Shown here: positions 19,936-30,205 of the stretch, one piece after another
How positions within the stretch are numbered: position 1 is the stretch's first letter
Layout: each line of letters opens with the position of its first letter
DNA from: Hymenobacter radiodurans
GTDB lineage: Bacteria > Bacteroidota > Bacteroidia > Cytophagales > Hymenobacteraceae
Length of the DNA: 64,000 nt
Direction of reading: 5' to 3'
NCBI RefSeq assembly: GCF_004355185.1
Contig: NZ_CP037922.1
Location: 2,232,001-2,296,000, forward strand
Notes under the pieces: generated by a model
The model's input: the letters and a program-made list of their open reading frames with translations, nothing else
Database searches by the model: none
What the model was told of the DNA's origin: nothing
Program-made: the position numbers and the translations under genes

Positions 19936-22900
19936 TCATTTTACAATCTTTACTTCCTCGACGTTATCATCAGTCTTTAGATCGATCAGCAGCAGGTATG
20001 GGTCGATGCCGGCCCGCGCAGGCTGGCTAGGCACCGTTACGGTAATCGTTTGCTCACCGGAACGGATGCGGTGCTTTTGCCGATAGATAGGTTGTCCATA
20101 TTCCTCCTTACCACGTGGAGCAATAACTCCAATCTCTACCCAGTCATTCAGGGGCATCTCGTGCTCAGCGCCGACGCTATCAACCACCAGCTTGCGCGCC
20201 CGCACATCAAGCGTTACCTGCCAGGTGCCAGCAGCAGTCCGTTTGGCTGTGGCTTGCCGGGTTTCCAAGTCCCAATAGGTGTTAGTCTCGAACAGGTCGC
20301 GGAGCAGGTAGTGGAGCGAATCCGGTGTGGCCGCCCTGAGTTCACGATACAGATCGAGGGTGGTCGTTAGAGTAGAGGTGGCGGAGTCGGGTTTTGCAAG
20401 CACCCGGCGGAGCGCCCCGTTTACCTGCTCCTGACCGATGTACTGACTAAGCGCATACAGCGCAAGAGGGCCTTTGCGGTAGCCCAAAAATGCATTATTG
20501 GCCCGCAGCAAAGGTGCCATGGCGCGGGAGCGAGGCACTTCGTAGGACTGACGCAGGAAACTAAGGTAGCGGCGCAAATGCCCGTACCCGTATGCTTTTT
20601 CCAACACCTGCATACCGGAATATACCGCTAGGCCTTCGGCCAGCACCGGAGCGCCCTCAACGGAGGCATATCCGGCCCCAAACTGATGCGCCACCTCATG
20701 GGCCAGCACGTAGTAGGGCAAGTCGAAGCCCCGGGGCCCATCATCTGGCTTCATCAGGGCGAATTGCTCCCCGTAATCAATGGTGCTAGCTTCGGCATTC
20801 AGCTCCCCCTCATTGCCGGCTCGCTCCACCACCGTGAGGTGGCCGTAGGGATAGGTGCCAAACTGAGTGCTATAATGGTCCAGGGAGGCGAGTACGCTAC
20901 GAACCATACGTTCTACATTGGCAGCGTGCGGCGGGTAGTAATAGAAACTGATTGACACTACTTTTCCGGAGTCAACCGAAGGGCTCTGCCAATGCGCTTT
21001 CCGCACCGCATAACCAGCGGAGAAGAAGGCAGCCTGGTTCTGGATAGGAGCATCCGTCTTGTAGTGGAAATAGCGTCGCCCGCCGGCCGTCCAGGTTCGG
21101 TGTAGTGCCCCCGGCGCTACAGCGGTTTGATTTAAAGCCGTGCCCACCACTGCCTCAAATGCCCCCCAGGCGCCGCGGTGTGATTTTTGGCGTGCCTTAG
21201 CGTCGTACAGCGACGGGATTTCGGGGCGTGAGGGGAGGTTGTATTTTTTGCGGATGCTGGCCTCCCTATGCTCGCGAAGGGGCTGATAGCCGATGCTGGG
21301 CAGCACGTCCTGACTCATGAAGTAGGTGCCATTGGCTTCCACCAAAGCATGCACGCCGTTATTGCGGAATCCCCTCGGCTGGACCTGTACCCGGAAGCTT
21401 AGCTGTAGCGAGTCGCCGGGGCGGAGGGGGGTGGCCAAGCGGTAGATCCGGTGGCCCAACTTCTCGTCTGCCAGTACTTGCGCCGCCGGGCGGCTGAAGG
21501 ATACATCGGCTGTTTCTACGCCCAGGGCAGTTGCCAGGTGAATGGAGTCGATGGTCTTGGCGGTGTAGTTCATCAGCTGGTAACTGCCCCGAATCGAAAC
21601 TGCCTGCCGTGCGGGATAAAGCTCCACATGCAGCTTGGTGCTGGTTGGCTGCGGCTGCGGGACGTGCACATACCGTCCGTAGCGCCGCTCGTACTCGGCT
21701 AGGCGCTCCGCTAGGTCAGGGGCGGTAGTGTACTCGTTGAGTCCGTTCGTGTTGTAGAAAATAAAACCACCCAGCGTGAGCACCAGCCCTACCGCCACCG
21801 CGGCCATCACGGCGGTAGGAAACGTAACGCGGCGACGCGCCCGCTGAAGTCGCTGCCTGAGGCTGCTTTCCCTGCCGCGCGTCCAAACCAGCCGGGCTAC
21901 CACCGCCAGGAGCAGCGCCCAGGCAGTCCAGTAACCCTTAAACCAGAACCACGGGCCAAGGGACGCCCTAAAGCCGCGTATATCGGTGTACGCCCAGTCG
22001 GGAGCCGCACCAAAAACCAGCAGGTGATGGTGGATGCCCAACTTGGAGGCGAAGCCAATGAACCCCAAAGTGAGGAGCAGCGCCAAATGACCCACGTATT
22101 TCTGGTTTACCAGCACGTGCACCACCAAGGCCAGCAGGGCAAAGAGCAAATACTCGATTAGCTGCAGCCCAAAGAGGGTTTTAAGGTACAGCCCGACCTC
22201 GAAGTTCTGATATCCCAGAATTATTTGCAGCAGCATTCCTCCCAGCAGCAGGAGCGCCATCCAGGTGACGAGCAGCAGCCCAAGTCCCAAAAATTTGCCC
22301 CCCAGGAGAACCCATTCGGGCACCGGGGCCGTGTCGGTTATCTCACTCAAGCCCGCTTCCCGTTCGCGCCAGACTAACTCCCCAGCGAAGTACACAATCA
22401 GCAGCGGAATAATTATCCAGGGCGTTTTCACATCACCCACGGCATTGGTTAGGAAATAAACTACCTGCTGGGTGGTGGGGAATAGTGGAATAGTATTCTG
22501 CTGCATAAACTCGGACCCGAGCAGCGCCGAGCCCAGTGCTATGGCTGCCACGAGTGGGAGCCCACCCCAGCTACGCGCCATTTTTCCGTAGGATGACCAC
22601 GCCACGGCGAGGGTTTGGTAGGCATAGGTGGCCCAGCCAAAGGGGCGGGCAACGGGCGGAACCATAATCGGGCGGCTTTCTCCGGTTGTCAGGGTGGGCG
22701 CGGTTGCCCGTCGCTTTGGCTGGCGGCGCCAGCTCCACCCGCGGCGGATGGCCGGGGAAGTTAACTGGAAGCGGTGGTAGACGAAGGCAAAAAAGCCCCC
22801 CGCAAAGCCCAGCCAGAGGAGGCGGTTCCAGAGAAATAAGCCTTGCAGGGCAATGAGGCGCGTGTTCTTTTCCGCTTCGGTCCAGGTTTCCAACTCGCTG

Positions 22901-23543
22901 CCCACTACTCCGCCGAAGCCTACCAAATCCAGCAGCTTGACCAGGTCCCACCACCCCACGAGCTTAGCTACTATCATCAGGATGAAATGGGAAGCAAAGA
23001 ACAGGAGCACGCTGCCGACGTAACTGGCGATGGCCCGGCCGCGCAGCACCGCCAGCCCAAATTGAACGGTTGTGCCGACCAAAGCCACAGGCAAGGCCAG
23101 CAAGCCAAAGGCAGAAAGGTAGGCCTCCGGCCGAAACGGACCCAGCAATTGCGCCCTGCTACCCGGAGAATAGAAGCCTAGCAGCAGGCCGGCTGGTACG
23201 GCCAGCAGCAGCAATGTATTCAGTGTGAAAGCCGCCAGAAACCGGCCGCCTAAGTAGTTTGCCTTGCTCACAGGAACAGTGTACATGAGCGGGTGCATGC
23301 GTGTCTGCACATCGCGGGCCGCAGCGTCGCCGCTTATGGCCCCGCCATTATGAGCCAGAGCAGGTTGCTGAAAACGGTGAAAAAAGCGATAGAGGAAGGA
23401 GAATTGTGGTAGCTCCCATCGGCGGGGGTGCTGAGCTTAGTCAGCAGGAGCGGTAATACCAGCAACACCCCGAAAAACAGCCAGGTCGAGGCATGATTCC
23501 ACTGATAGCGGAATTCATAGCGAAAGATGGGCCCTACTTTCAT
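19936..23543 (-). CDS. ABC-2 permease fused to an M1-family metallopeptidase (frameshifted at 23340-23343)
   Basis: A 1,202-residue fusion after adding one base to the CCCC run at 23340-23343, which gives LIMAGAISGDAAARDVQTRM across the break. The N-terminal half has two sets of about six membrane helices of the ABC-2 permease type. The C-terminal half (about residues 650-1,100) is an M1-like zinc peptidase with the metal motif HEVAHQF and the downstream glutamate in LAEGLAVYSG. Its start (ATG 23543) overlaps the stop of the ATPase gene by four bases, so the two are translationally coupled. The peptidase domain is probably on the periplasmic side. Substrate is unknown. Confidence 0.9.
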
Positions 23544-24451
23544 GGCTGGACGTGCTTCGCCTCAGCTGCCACTTCCTGACCATAGTGCCCGGCCATGGTG
23601 CTGAAATACACATCTTCCAGATCAGGCGCCACCGGGTCGAAGCCGGCGCTGGGCGTTTCCTCGCTGTAGATGTGCACGAGTGTGCGGCCGCTCAGGAGCT
23701 TGGTGGAGATGACGCGGTGTTCCTGCTCCAACTGGGGCAAGGCACTTTTCTCTACAATTCGGCGCCAAATTCGTCCCTGTAACTCATCCACGGCTCGCAG
23801 GGGCTCAGTCTCGAGCAAAATTTCGCCTTGGTTAATAATAGCCATGCGGGTACAAAGCTCCGCTACATCTTCCACGATGTGGGTGGACAGAATGACCACG
23901 CTGTTCTCACCCAACTCGCTGAGCAAATTCAGAAAGCGGACCCGCTCGGCCGGGTCGAGGCCGGCTGTGGGTTCATCTACAATCAGCAGCTTGGGTTTCC
24001 CTAACAAGGCTACGGCCACCCCGAAGCGCTGGCGCATACCCCCAGAAAAGCCCCCCAGCTTTTGCCGGCGCACCTCCCACAGGTTTGTTTGTCTGAGCAA
24101 CGCTTCTACCACTTCCTGTCGCGCCCGGCGGTCGGTAATACCCTTTAGAATGGCGAAATAATCGAGCAGGTCTTCCGCCCGGGCTTTCGGATACACCCCA
24201 AATTCTTGGGGCAGATAGCCCAGGGTTTGGCGCACCTCGTCGGGCTGGTGGAGTACATCTAGGTTGCCGAGGTGAATAGTGCCGGCATCCGGCTCCTGTA
24301 GGGTAGCAATGGTGCGCATCAGCGTGGATTTGCCGGCGCCGTTCGGGCCGAGCAGGCCGTACATCCCCGCCGGAATGGTAAGGTTGATGTCCTTCAGCGC
24401 CTGTACGCCGTTAGCATAACTCTTGGAGACATGGCGAATCCGTAATTCCAT
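23540..24451 (-). CDS. ABC transporter ATP-binding protein
   Basis: 303-residue ATPase that powers the adjoining fused permease. It has Walker A GPNGAGKS (near residue 35), Q-loop YLPQEFGVYP, signature LGGFSGGMRQR, Walker B LLIVDEPTAGLDP and the H-loop STHIVED. An extra C-terminal domain of about 90 residues follows, as in ABC-2 drug or bacitracin-type exporters. The gene is first in the two-gene unit and has a good promoter upstream at 24565-24596. Confidence 0.94.
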   Translation of the reverse strand: MELRIRHVSKSYANGVQALKDINLTIPAGMYGLLGPNGAGKSTLMRTIATLQEPDAGTIHLGNLDVLHQPDEVRQTLGYLPQEFGVYPKARAEDLLDYFAILKGITDRRARQEVVEALLRQTNLWEVRRQKLGGFSGGMRQRFGVAVALLGKPKLLIVDEPTAGLDPAERVRFLNLLSELGENSVVILSTHIVEDVAELCTRMAIINQGEILLETEPLRAVDELQGRIWRRIVEKSALPQLEQEHRVISTKLLSGRTLVHIYSEETPSAGFDPVAPDLEDVYFSTMAGHYGQEVAAEAKHVQP

Positions 24452-24564
24452 AAAGGCTCAATAAGCAGGTAAGAGGGAGGGAAAGCTAGTGCGTGAGGGA
24501 AGCGGGCAAGCAACCGTGAATAGGGGAGAGCGTCAGAGATAAAGCACGAAATATATTCACGGAG

Positions 24565-24596
24565 TAAATGTATTTAAAAGAACTTTGTAATACAAA
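24565..24596 (-). promoter_or_regulatory. Predicted Bacteroidota promoter of the ABC/M1 unit
   Basis: Read on the minus strand, TTTG (24596-24593), a 20-base spacer and TACATTTA (24572-24565) match the lineage pattern, about 110 bases before the ATPase start. A small palindrome (TTTGTAATACAAA) overlaps the upstream element and could be an operator. Confidence 0.55.
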
Positions 24597-24639
24597 GTAA
24601 ATGGCTGCGTTTCCATGTTGCCCCCAAAGCCTGGGTTAC

Positions 24640-25497
24640 TCAATTTATTTTCTGCTGCTGCTGACGATACGCCGTTGGGCTCTGGCCAATAAGTCGGCGA
24701 AAGGTTTTGTTGAAATGCGACAGGTTATTGAAGCCGCTGGCAAAGCTCACTTCCGTAATAGGGCGGTCTTCGAGCAGAAGCAGGCAGGCTTGACTGATGC
24801 GGTAATCCTGCACAAACGCCGTGAGGGTTTGCCCCGTCATTTTCTTGAAGTAGCGACAAAAGGCGGGGACAGTCAAATGAGCCAATTCAGCCACTTCGCT
24901 TACTTCAATCGGCTCAGCATAGTGCTCCTGCACGTAGCGGTAGATAAAACTAAGCCGATCCTTCTCCTTGCCCTGCTGACCCAGGCCCCCGCGGTCGGCG
25001 TGCAACACTTCCACATCGGGAGCCTGAGTCAGGTGCTGGAAGAGTAGCAGCACGGAGAGTAATCGTGGGAAGGCGGGTTGGGCAAGCATTTGTTGCAATA
25101 AAGGAGCAACGCGGGCCCGGGTCTGTGCACCAAACGAGAGCCCCTGCTGGGCGCGGTGGAACAATTGTTTGATGGGCTCAAGCTCCGGCAGCTGACCAAA
25201 GGCCGTCGTCAGCCAGTCGGCGGGCAGCTGCAGCACAATCTGCTCGTACGGATTCTGGCGGCCGTAGCTAAAACTCAGGTGGGGCACATGGGGCCCGATA
25301 AAAACCAACTCGCCGTCTTCATACTGGGAGTGGTGCTGACCAATATGCCGCCGGCCCCGCCCGTAGGGAATATAGACCAGCTCGTACTCGGGGTGGTAAT
25401 GCCAAAGCACGTGCTGGCTACCCTCCACATTAGTCGTGTGCAGCAGGGTGAAGGAACTGCCCGCCAGGGGCTGGATTGTCTCGAACTGCAGTTTCAT
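24640..25497 (-). CDS. AraC family transcriptional regulator
   Basis: 285-residue DNA-binding regulator with an N-terminal cupin-like sensor domain (HYHPEYELVYIPYGRGRRHIG, GELVFIGPHVPHL) and a C-terminal double helix-turn-helix (about residues 185-285: VSEVAELAHLTVPAFCRYFK ... ITEVSFASGFNNLSHFNKTF). Such proteins usually control sugar-use genes. Its target is not evident. The gene lies upstream of the ABC/M1 unit on the same strand. Confidence 0.92.
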   Translation of the reverse strand: MKLQFETIQPLAGSSFTLLHTTNVEGSQHVLWHYHPEYELVYIPYGRGRRHIGQHHSQYEDGELVFIGPHVPHLSFSYGRQNPYEQIVLQLPADWLTTAFGQLPELEPIKQLFHRAQQGLSFGAQTRARVAPLLQQMLAQPAFPRLLSVLLLFQHLTQAPDVEVLHADRGGLGQQGKEKDRLSFIYRYVQEHYAEPIEVSEVAELAHLTVPAFCRYFKKMTGQTLTAFVQDYRISQACLLLLEDRPITEVSFASGFNNLSHFNKTFRRLIGQSPTAYRQQQQKIN

Positions 25498-25598
25498 GTA
25501 CCCTAAATTAGCCGTTAGCGGGCATGAATAATAGGGTTATGGATAATACAGCACCGATAGTAGACAATGCAGGCGTAGTACCTGCCTTCACTACTTCC

Positions 25599-25606
25599 TA
25601 GCTTTG
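25599..25606 (+). promoter_or_regulatory. TAGCTTTG box ahead of the candidate ncRNA
   Basis: An exact TAnnTTTG element. The upstream TTG element is not evident at the right distance, so this is only half of a promoter. Confidence 0.4.
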
Positions 25607-25611
25607 TTCTT

Positions 25612-25877
25612 CTAAACAAAGACCGATGAGGGGGTACAGCTACCCTTGCATCGCACTTTGACTTAACAACAACCTAAACAAGAATATAGGGCTAGCGGCT
25701 TCATTCCGATAGCGAACAAAGTATCGTGCTACCCAAACGTAGTAAGCCCGAACGAGGACGACAATTGCTTAGAGAGCATGCCGCCACGCGGGGATAGATT
25801 TCAAGCCGGAAATGGGTGGGAATTCATTCGGTTTTGATTCCGGAAAGAGGCGCTCTGGGTGGGGCGCCTTTTTTTAT
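25612..25877 (+). ncRNA. Candidate structured non-coding RNA, about 265 nt
   Basis: This stretch has no convincing open frame, follows a TAGCTTTG promoter box and ends in a clear rho-independent terminator. Inside is a hairpin built on GGGTA-CAGC-TACCC nested in GATG/CATC (about 25624-25650), and near its 5' end CTTTGTT can pair with AACAAAG. It does not show the conserved words I would expect of RNase P RNA, and no tmRNA tag sequence was seen. A 6S-like RNA cannot be excluded. Boundaries are inferred from the promoter box and terminator only. Confidence 0.45.
25848..25877 (+). terminator. Rho-independent terminator
   Basis: AGGCGC and GCGCCT form the stem and are followed by seven T residues. 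There is no protein gene immediately upstream on this strand, which is the main reason to suspect an RNA gene. Confidence 0.8.
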
Positions 25878-26024
25878 TGCCGTAAAAAAAGCCCCCCAAG
25901 CCACCTTCTTCCTAAAAGCAACGTACCACCACCCCAAGTAAGGATTCGGGGGCGATGAGCCGTATGGCGGGCAACCCCGCCGCAGCCTTTGCCGACCCGC
26001 ATTACTCCCTCAAACAACTTCAAG

Positions 26025-26210
26025 ATGAACTATCATACTCTAAGTCAAAAGCTAAACTCTGACCTGCACCTAAGCGAGGAGGAGGCGTTAGCAGAAATTC
26101 AACGGGCCATTCAGCAGCAGAATTTAACTGAACTGCATGAGTTGGCAGGCACCTCGGTATCAGTGGCCGCAGAACGCCAAGCAGACCTGGAAAAATGCCC
26201 CCCAAGCTAG
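26025..26210 (+). CDS. Small hypothetical protein
   Basis: 61 residues from the ATG at 26025 (MNYHTLSQKLNSDLHLSEEEALAEIQRAIQ), mostly helical and acidic, with no membrane segment. It ends in LEKCPPS, and this tail is encoded by one copy of the GCCCCCC word, so the true end may lie elsewhere. No family is recognised. Confidence 0.4.
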   Translation: MNYHTLSQKLNSDLHLSEEEALAEIQRAIQQQNLTELHELAGTSVSVAAERQADLEKCPPS

Positions 26211-26296
26211 GGCCTGAGACGAAACGTAGCCTACGAAACGCCAAAGAATTAATTCAACCCGCAATCTGCCCTCACTAGCTAAGCAAGAATAAGCGC

Positions 26297-27424
26297 CTAC
26301 CGGAGTCTCAGCTGAATGACTTCCGAGCCAGCCAGCAGGAATGCGCCGGTGCCGTACACTTCCCAACTGTCGGCCGAAAAGTCGCGGCGCGGGTCGGCGC
26401 CAATGGGCTGCACCCAGCCCACGCGGCCGTCGGCCGAGACGCACTTATTGAGCGCAACCCACGCTTTTTGCACAGCCGGCAGGTACTGGGCCCGGTCGAG
26501 AATGCCCTGATTGATACCCCAAGCCAAGGCGTAGCAGTCGAAGCCGGAACCGGACGCCTCCCCGCCGGGATAGGCCTGCGGATCGAGCAGACTGGAGCGC
26601 CACAGCCCATCGGGCTGCTGGAGCTGCACCAAGCGGGCACTCATTTCCTTGAAAAGATTCAGGTAGAAGACTCGGTTGGGGTGGTTCGGGGGCAACTCCT
26701 GGAGCAGCTGCACCAGCCCGCCCATCACCCAGCCGTTGCCCCTCGACCAGAAAATGCGCTGGCCGTTGCTTTCCTTTTTGCCTTCTCCAGCTTCGCTCCA
26801 AAGGTAGCTGGCATCGCGGGCAAACAGGTGCTCCTGATGGTTGAACAGGCGGCGATAGGTTTGGTGGTAGAGCGTATCCGTCAGAGTCAGGTACTGGGGT
26901 TGGTTTTCAATCGCGGCCAGCTTTGCCAGCACCGGCGGCCCCATAAACAGGGCGTCGCACCACCACCAGGCAATGCCGTGGGCCTGCACCTCGGGGCCCG
27001 GCACCGTCCGCAGTTTCTCAACCACGTCAAGGGTGGGCTGAATCATGCGCCGGTCCTTCTTCAGGCGGTACAGATTCAGGTAAGTCTGGCAGATGACGAT
27101 GTCGTCGGCGTGGTCGTAGCGCGGGCCGGGCCGCCATTGGTTGCGCTCGCCCATAGCCAGCAGAGAGTCTAGCAGCAGGGGCGACTTAGTTGTCTGATAG
27201 GCGGCAAACACGCCGGAGTAGAAGGCGCCGTTGGTCCAGTCGGTCAGCGTATGCTTGGGGTGCGCCAGCTGCCACTTCGACGCCCGTAGCAACTGCTTCC
27301 TGATGAATTTAGGCTTAAAAAACGCTTTATCAGAAGCGGAAACCGACTGTGCTTGGCCAGTATGCACCAGCGCCAGCAGCACGCAACAAGTAAGCAGATG
27401 AGCAAGGCGTAGTTTATGTATCAT
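26297..27424 (-). CDS. Glycoside hydrolase family 88/105 protein (unsaturated rhamnogalacturonyl hydrolase-like)
   Basis: 375-residue secreted (alpha/alpha)6-barrel enzyme that would cleave unsaturated galacturonyl residues from rhamnogalacturonan oligomers after lyase action. It has a signal peptide (LLTCCVLLALVHTGQAQ), HADDIVICQTYLNLY near the general-acid site, WWWCDALFMGPPVLAKL and the diagnostic IFWSRGNGWVMGGL. It is probably part of the same pectin-degrading capacity as the pectinesterase 14 kb upstream, although the genes are not adjacent. Confidence 0.92.
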   Translation of the reverse strand: MIHKLRLAHLLTCCVLLALVHTGQAQSVSASDKAFFKPKFIRKQLLRASKWQLAHPKHTLTDWTNGAFYSGVFAAYQTTKSPLLLDSLLAMGERNQWRPGPRYDHADDIVICQTYLNLYRLKKDRRMIQPTLDVVEKLRTVPGPEVQAHGIAWWWCDALFMGPPVLAKLAAIENQPQYLTLTDTLYHQTYRRLFNHQEHLFARDASYLWSEAGEGKKESNGQRIFWSRGNGWVMGGLVQLLQELPPNHPNRVFYLNLFKEMSARLVQLQQPDGLWRSSLLDPQAYPGGEASGSGFDCYALAWGINQGILDRAQYLPAVQKAWVALNKCVSADGRVGWVQPIGADPRRDFSADSWEVYGTGAFLLAGSEVIQLRLR

Positions 27425-27448
27425 ACAGCAGGGAAGAAGAATAGGCCC

Positions 27449-27527
27449 AAAAAAAGCCCCCCGCCCGAGCCAAGGAGGCTAGAACAAACCTAGCAAAATA
27501 GTCCCGCAATGCTGGGGGGCTTTTTTT
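27449..27527. repeat. Inverted pair of the A-run + GCCCCCC word
   Basis: AAAAAAAGCCCCCC (27449-27462) faces GGGGGGCTTTTTTT (27514-27527) across a 51-base gap. The pair could form a long-loop hairpin serving as a terminator on either strand. Confidence 0.6.
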
Positions 27528-27763
27528 AAGATATAATAAGGGCCGTACTCGTTGCGGGCACACCAGGTATTGCGGAATTGCGCGACATTGGCGACGGAAA
27601 CGCTTTCTATCACAATCTCCGCGCAGTTGCTCTGGGTCGCCACGTTCGGGCTGCTCAATTCCTCTTTCCTTAATACGTCGACACTGGTCTGATTCGCTAT
27701 AACACGCTTCGTTTCGGCTTCATAATCAGTCTTAAAACCTTGGAGTGAACTGGATTCTCCCAT
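27479..27763 (-). CDS. Hypothetical protein, doubtful
   Basis: 94-residue open frame (MGESSSLQGFKTDYEAETKR ...) whose start lies only 30 bases from the divergent glpD start. Its last third is encoded by the inverted GCCCCCC pair. Composition is ordinary and no motif is seen. It may be a short cytoplasmic protein or chance. Confidence 0.35.
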   Translation of the reverse strand: MGESSSLQGFKTDYEAETKRVIANQTSVDVLRKEELSSPNVATQSNCAEIVIESVSVANVAQFRNTWCARNEYGPYYILKKAPQHCGTILLGLF

Positions 27764-27792
27764 GCCGCTGTCCGAGCGATTAACTGCCAGCT

Positions 27793-29412
27793 ATGCCCAT
27801 TTCCCTTACTGCAGCACCCTTTCACCGCGCCACACTCCTCGCTCAGCTGGAGAGCCAGTCCAACTGGGATTTGATTGTCATTGGGGGCGGAGCTACGGGC
27901 TTGGGCGTGGCCCTGGACGGACTCAGCCGGGGCTACCGCACCTTGTTGCTTGAGCAAGTTGATTTTGCCAAGGGTACGAGCAGTCGCAGTACCAAGCTGG
28001 TGCATGGCGGCGTGCGCTACCTGGCCCAAGGCGATGTGGGGCTGGTACGCGAGGCGCTCATAGAGCGGGGCCTGCTGCTTCAAAATGCCCCCCACCTTGT
28101 AACTGACCAGGCTTTCCTCATTCCTGTTTACTCCTGGGCCGACACGGCCTTCTACACCATCGGCCTGAAGCTCTACGACCGGCTGGCTGGCCGTCGCAGC
28201 CTGGGTTCCTCCGTGTTTCTTGGCCGCGCCGAAACGCTGCGCAGGCTGAGCAACCTTCGTCCTGAGGGCCTGAAAGGCGGCGTAGTCTACCACGACGGGC
28301 AGTTTGATGACGCCCGCCTGGCCGTGAACCTAGCCCAAACGATTATCGAGCACGGTGGCACGGTGCTGAATCATTTTCCCGTGCGGGAGCTGCTGAAGAA
28401 TGAGCAGGGTATTGTGTGCGGCGTGCGGGCCACCGATGAAGAAACCGGCCGCCACTACGAGCTGCGAGGCACCGTTGTGGTCAACGCCACCGGCATCTTC
28501 GTCGACGAGATTCGGAAGCTGGACACGCCCGGCGCCCGGCCGCTGGTACGCCCCAGCCAGGGCGTACACTTGGTGCTGGATAAGACATTTCTGCCCGGCG
28601 ACGACGCGCTCCTGATTCCCCGCACCGACGACGGCCGCGTATTATTTGCCGTGCCCTGGCAGGGCCGAGTAGTGCTGGGCACCACCGATACTGCCATTCC
28701 CGAGCCGAGTCTGGAGCCCCAGGCGCTGGAGGAAGAGGTTGCGTTTATCCTCCGCACCGCCGGCCTCTACCTCCGTCGGGCACCCCAGCGCCACGATGTG
28801 CTCAGCATCTTCGCTGGCCTGCGCCCCCTAGCGGCCAAAGCGGCCGGCACTGGTCATACCAAGGAACTATCGCGCCGCCACAAGCTAGTGGTCTCCGACA
28901 CGGGCCTGATAACCATCACGGGGGGCAAATGGACCACTTACCGTCGCATGGGCCAGGATACGGTAGACAAGGCCATTAAGCTGGGAAAACTCCCCAAGGC
29001 CCCAAGCCGGACTGCTCACCTTGCCATTCACGGAGCCCAGCCCACCCCCGACCGTCAGAGCCATTTCTACGTGTACGGCTCCGACCAGCCCGGCTTGCAG
29101 CAGCTAATGATGGAACGGCCGGAGTTGGGGGAAAAACTGGATGCCGCGCTTGAATTCCGAAAGGCGGAGGTAGTGTGGGCCGCTCGCTACGAGCTGGCCC
29201 GTACGGTAGAAGATGTACTGGCTCGCCGCGTGCGCATACTGTTCCTCGACGCTGCCGCGGCTGTGCGCTGCGCCCCCGTAGTGGCGGCGTTGCTAGCCGA
29301 AGAACTTGGGTACGATGCCCAGTGGCAGCAACGGCAGGTTACGGAATTTACTAGTCTAGCCCAGCACTACCAACTGCACCGCTCACTGGTTAATCAAACC
29401 GCCGAGTTGTAA
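27793..29412 (+). CDS. glpD: Aerobic glycerol-3-phosphate dehydrogenase
   Basis: FAD-dependent, membrane-associated enzyme that oxidises glycerol 3-phosphate to dihydroxyacetone phosphate and passes electrons to quinone. The dinucleotide motif GGGATGLG is at residues 31-38. FAKGTSSRSTKLVHGGVRYL, VYHDGQFDDARL and VNATGIFVDEIRK are family signatures, and the C-terminal helical domain (RYELARTVEDVLARRVRILFLDA) is present. Length is 539 residues. With gpsA at 8.8 kb the cell can both make and burn glycerol 3-phosphate. The NAPH segment at residues 98-101 is another copy of the GCCCCCC word. Confidence 0.96.
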   Translation: MPISLTAAPFHRATLLAQLESQSNWDLIVIGGGATGLGVALDGLSRGYRTLLLEQVDFAKGTSSRSTKLVHGGVRYLAQGDVGLVREALIERGLLLQNAPHLVTDQAFLIPVYSWADTAFYTIGLKLYDRLAGRRSLGSSVFLGRAETLRRLSNLRPEGLKGGVVYHDGQFDDARLAVNLAQTIIEHGGTVLNHFPVRELLKNEQGIVCGVRATDEETGRHYELRGTVVVNATGIFVDEIRKLDTPGARPLVRPSQGVHLVLDKTFLPGDDALLIPRTDDGRVLFAVPWQGRVVLGTTDTAIPEPSLEPQALEEEVAFILRTAGLYLRRAPQRHDVLSIFAGLRPLAAKAAGTGHTKELSRRHKLVVSDTGLITITGGKWTTYRRMGQDTVDKAIKLGKLPKAPSRTAHLAIHGAQPTPDRQSHFYVYGSDQPGLQQLMMERPELGEKLDAALEFRKAEVVWAARYELARTVEDVLARRVRILFLDAAAAVRCAPVVAALLAEELGYDAQWQQRQVTEFTSLAQHYQLHRSLVNQTAEL

Positions 29413-29590
29413 GGGGGCTAGAGCTAATTAGGTATACTTTCGGCGATTGGCATCAAACCTATTGTCCCAACCGCGGCCCACAAGTTGCGAGGCTCCGCGC
29501 TATCTTGCTCATTGGTTACTTTATGGCTTGGGGCGGCCAGGAAGTGATTATGTAGCGTCTTTACCAAGCCATCATTTAGGCCAGACTTCC

Positions 29591-30205
29591 ATGGATGTAA
29601 TTTATGTGACGGATTTAATCGGGACCGGCGTTTTTGCCATATCGGGGACGTTGGCCGCGTTACACAAGAAGAAAGATCACGACGTGCTCACACTATTCAT
29701 CTTCGCCTTTGTCACCGCGGTCGGGGGCGGAACGCTACGCGATGTCATCATCCAGGCGTACCCCGTGGTCTGGATCAGCGACGTCAACTATCTGTTCGTT
29801 ATTACGGCCAGCGTCCTGATTGCCGTTGCCTGCCGCCGCTGGTGGCTGGGCATTTTGCAGCGCCCTTTACTGGTATTCGACACGCTGGGTATCGGTATTT
29901 TCACCATTCTGGGTCTGGAAAAAGCGCTGAATGTGGGCGTCAATCCATGGGCTGCGGTCTTGCTGGGCATCGTCTCTGCGCTATTTGGTGGCGTCATTCG
30001 CGATACACTGGCCAACGAGATGCCGCTGGTCTTTGAGCGGCAGCTGTACGCCACCCCGTGCCTGACCGGTGCTGTACTGTATATTCTGGCCTTGCGCTTG
30101 CATCTGGACCCAACCCTTACTTTTTTACTGTCGGTGGGGGTGATTACGGGCTTTCGACTACTAGCTATGAAGAAAGGCTGGTCGCTGCCGCCTATTCGGG
30201 TTTAA
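29591..30205 (+). CDS. Trimeric intracellular cation channel (TRIC/UPF0126) family protein
   Basis: 205-residue inner-membrane protein made of two repeats of three helices plus a seventh. Each repeat carries the family's glycine-rich arginine motif: FAFVTAVGGGTLRDVII and GIVSALFGGVIRDTLANE. Bacterial members form trimeric monovalent-cation channels. I chose the ATG at 29591 (MDVIYVTDLIGTGVFAISG) because upstream sequence is not conserved-looking. Confidence 0.92.
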   Translation: MDVIYVTDLIGTGVFAISGTLAALHKKKDHDVLTLFIFAFVTAVGGGTLRDVIIQAYPVVWISDVNYLFVITASVLIAVACRRWWLGILQRPLLVFDTLGIGIFTILGLEKALNVGVNPWAAVLLGIVSALFGGVIRDTLANEMPLVFERQLYATPCLTGAVLYILALRLHLDPTLTFLLSVGVITGFRLLAMKKGWSLPPIRV

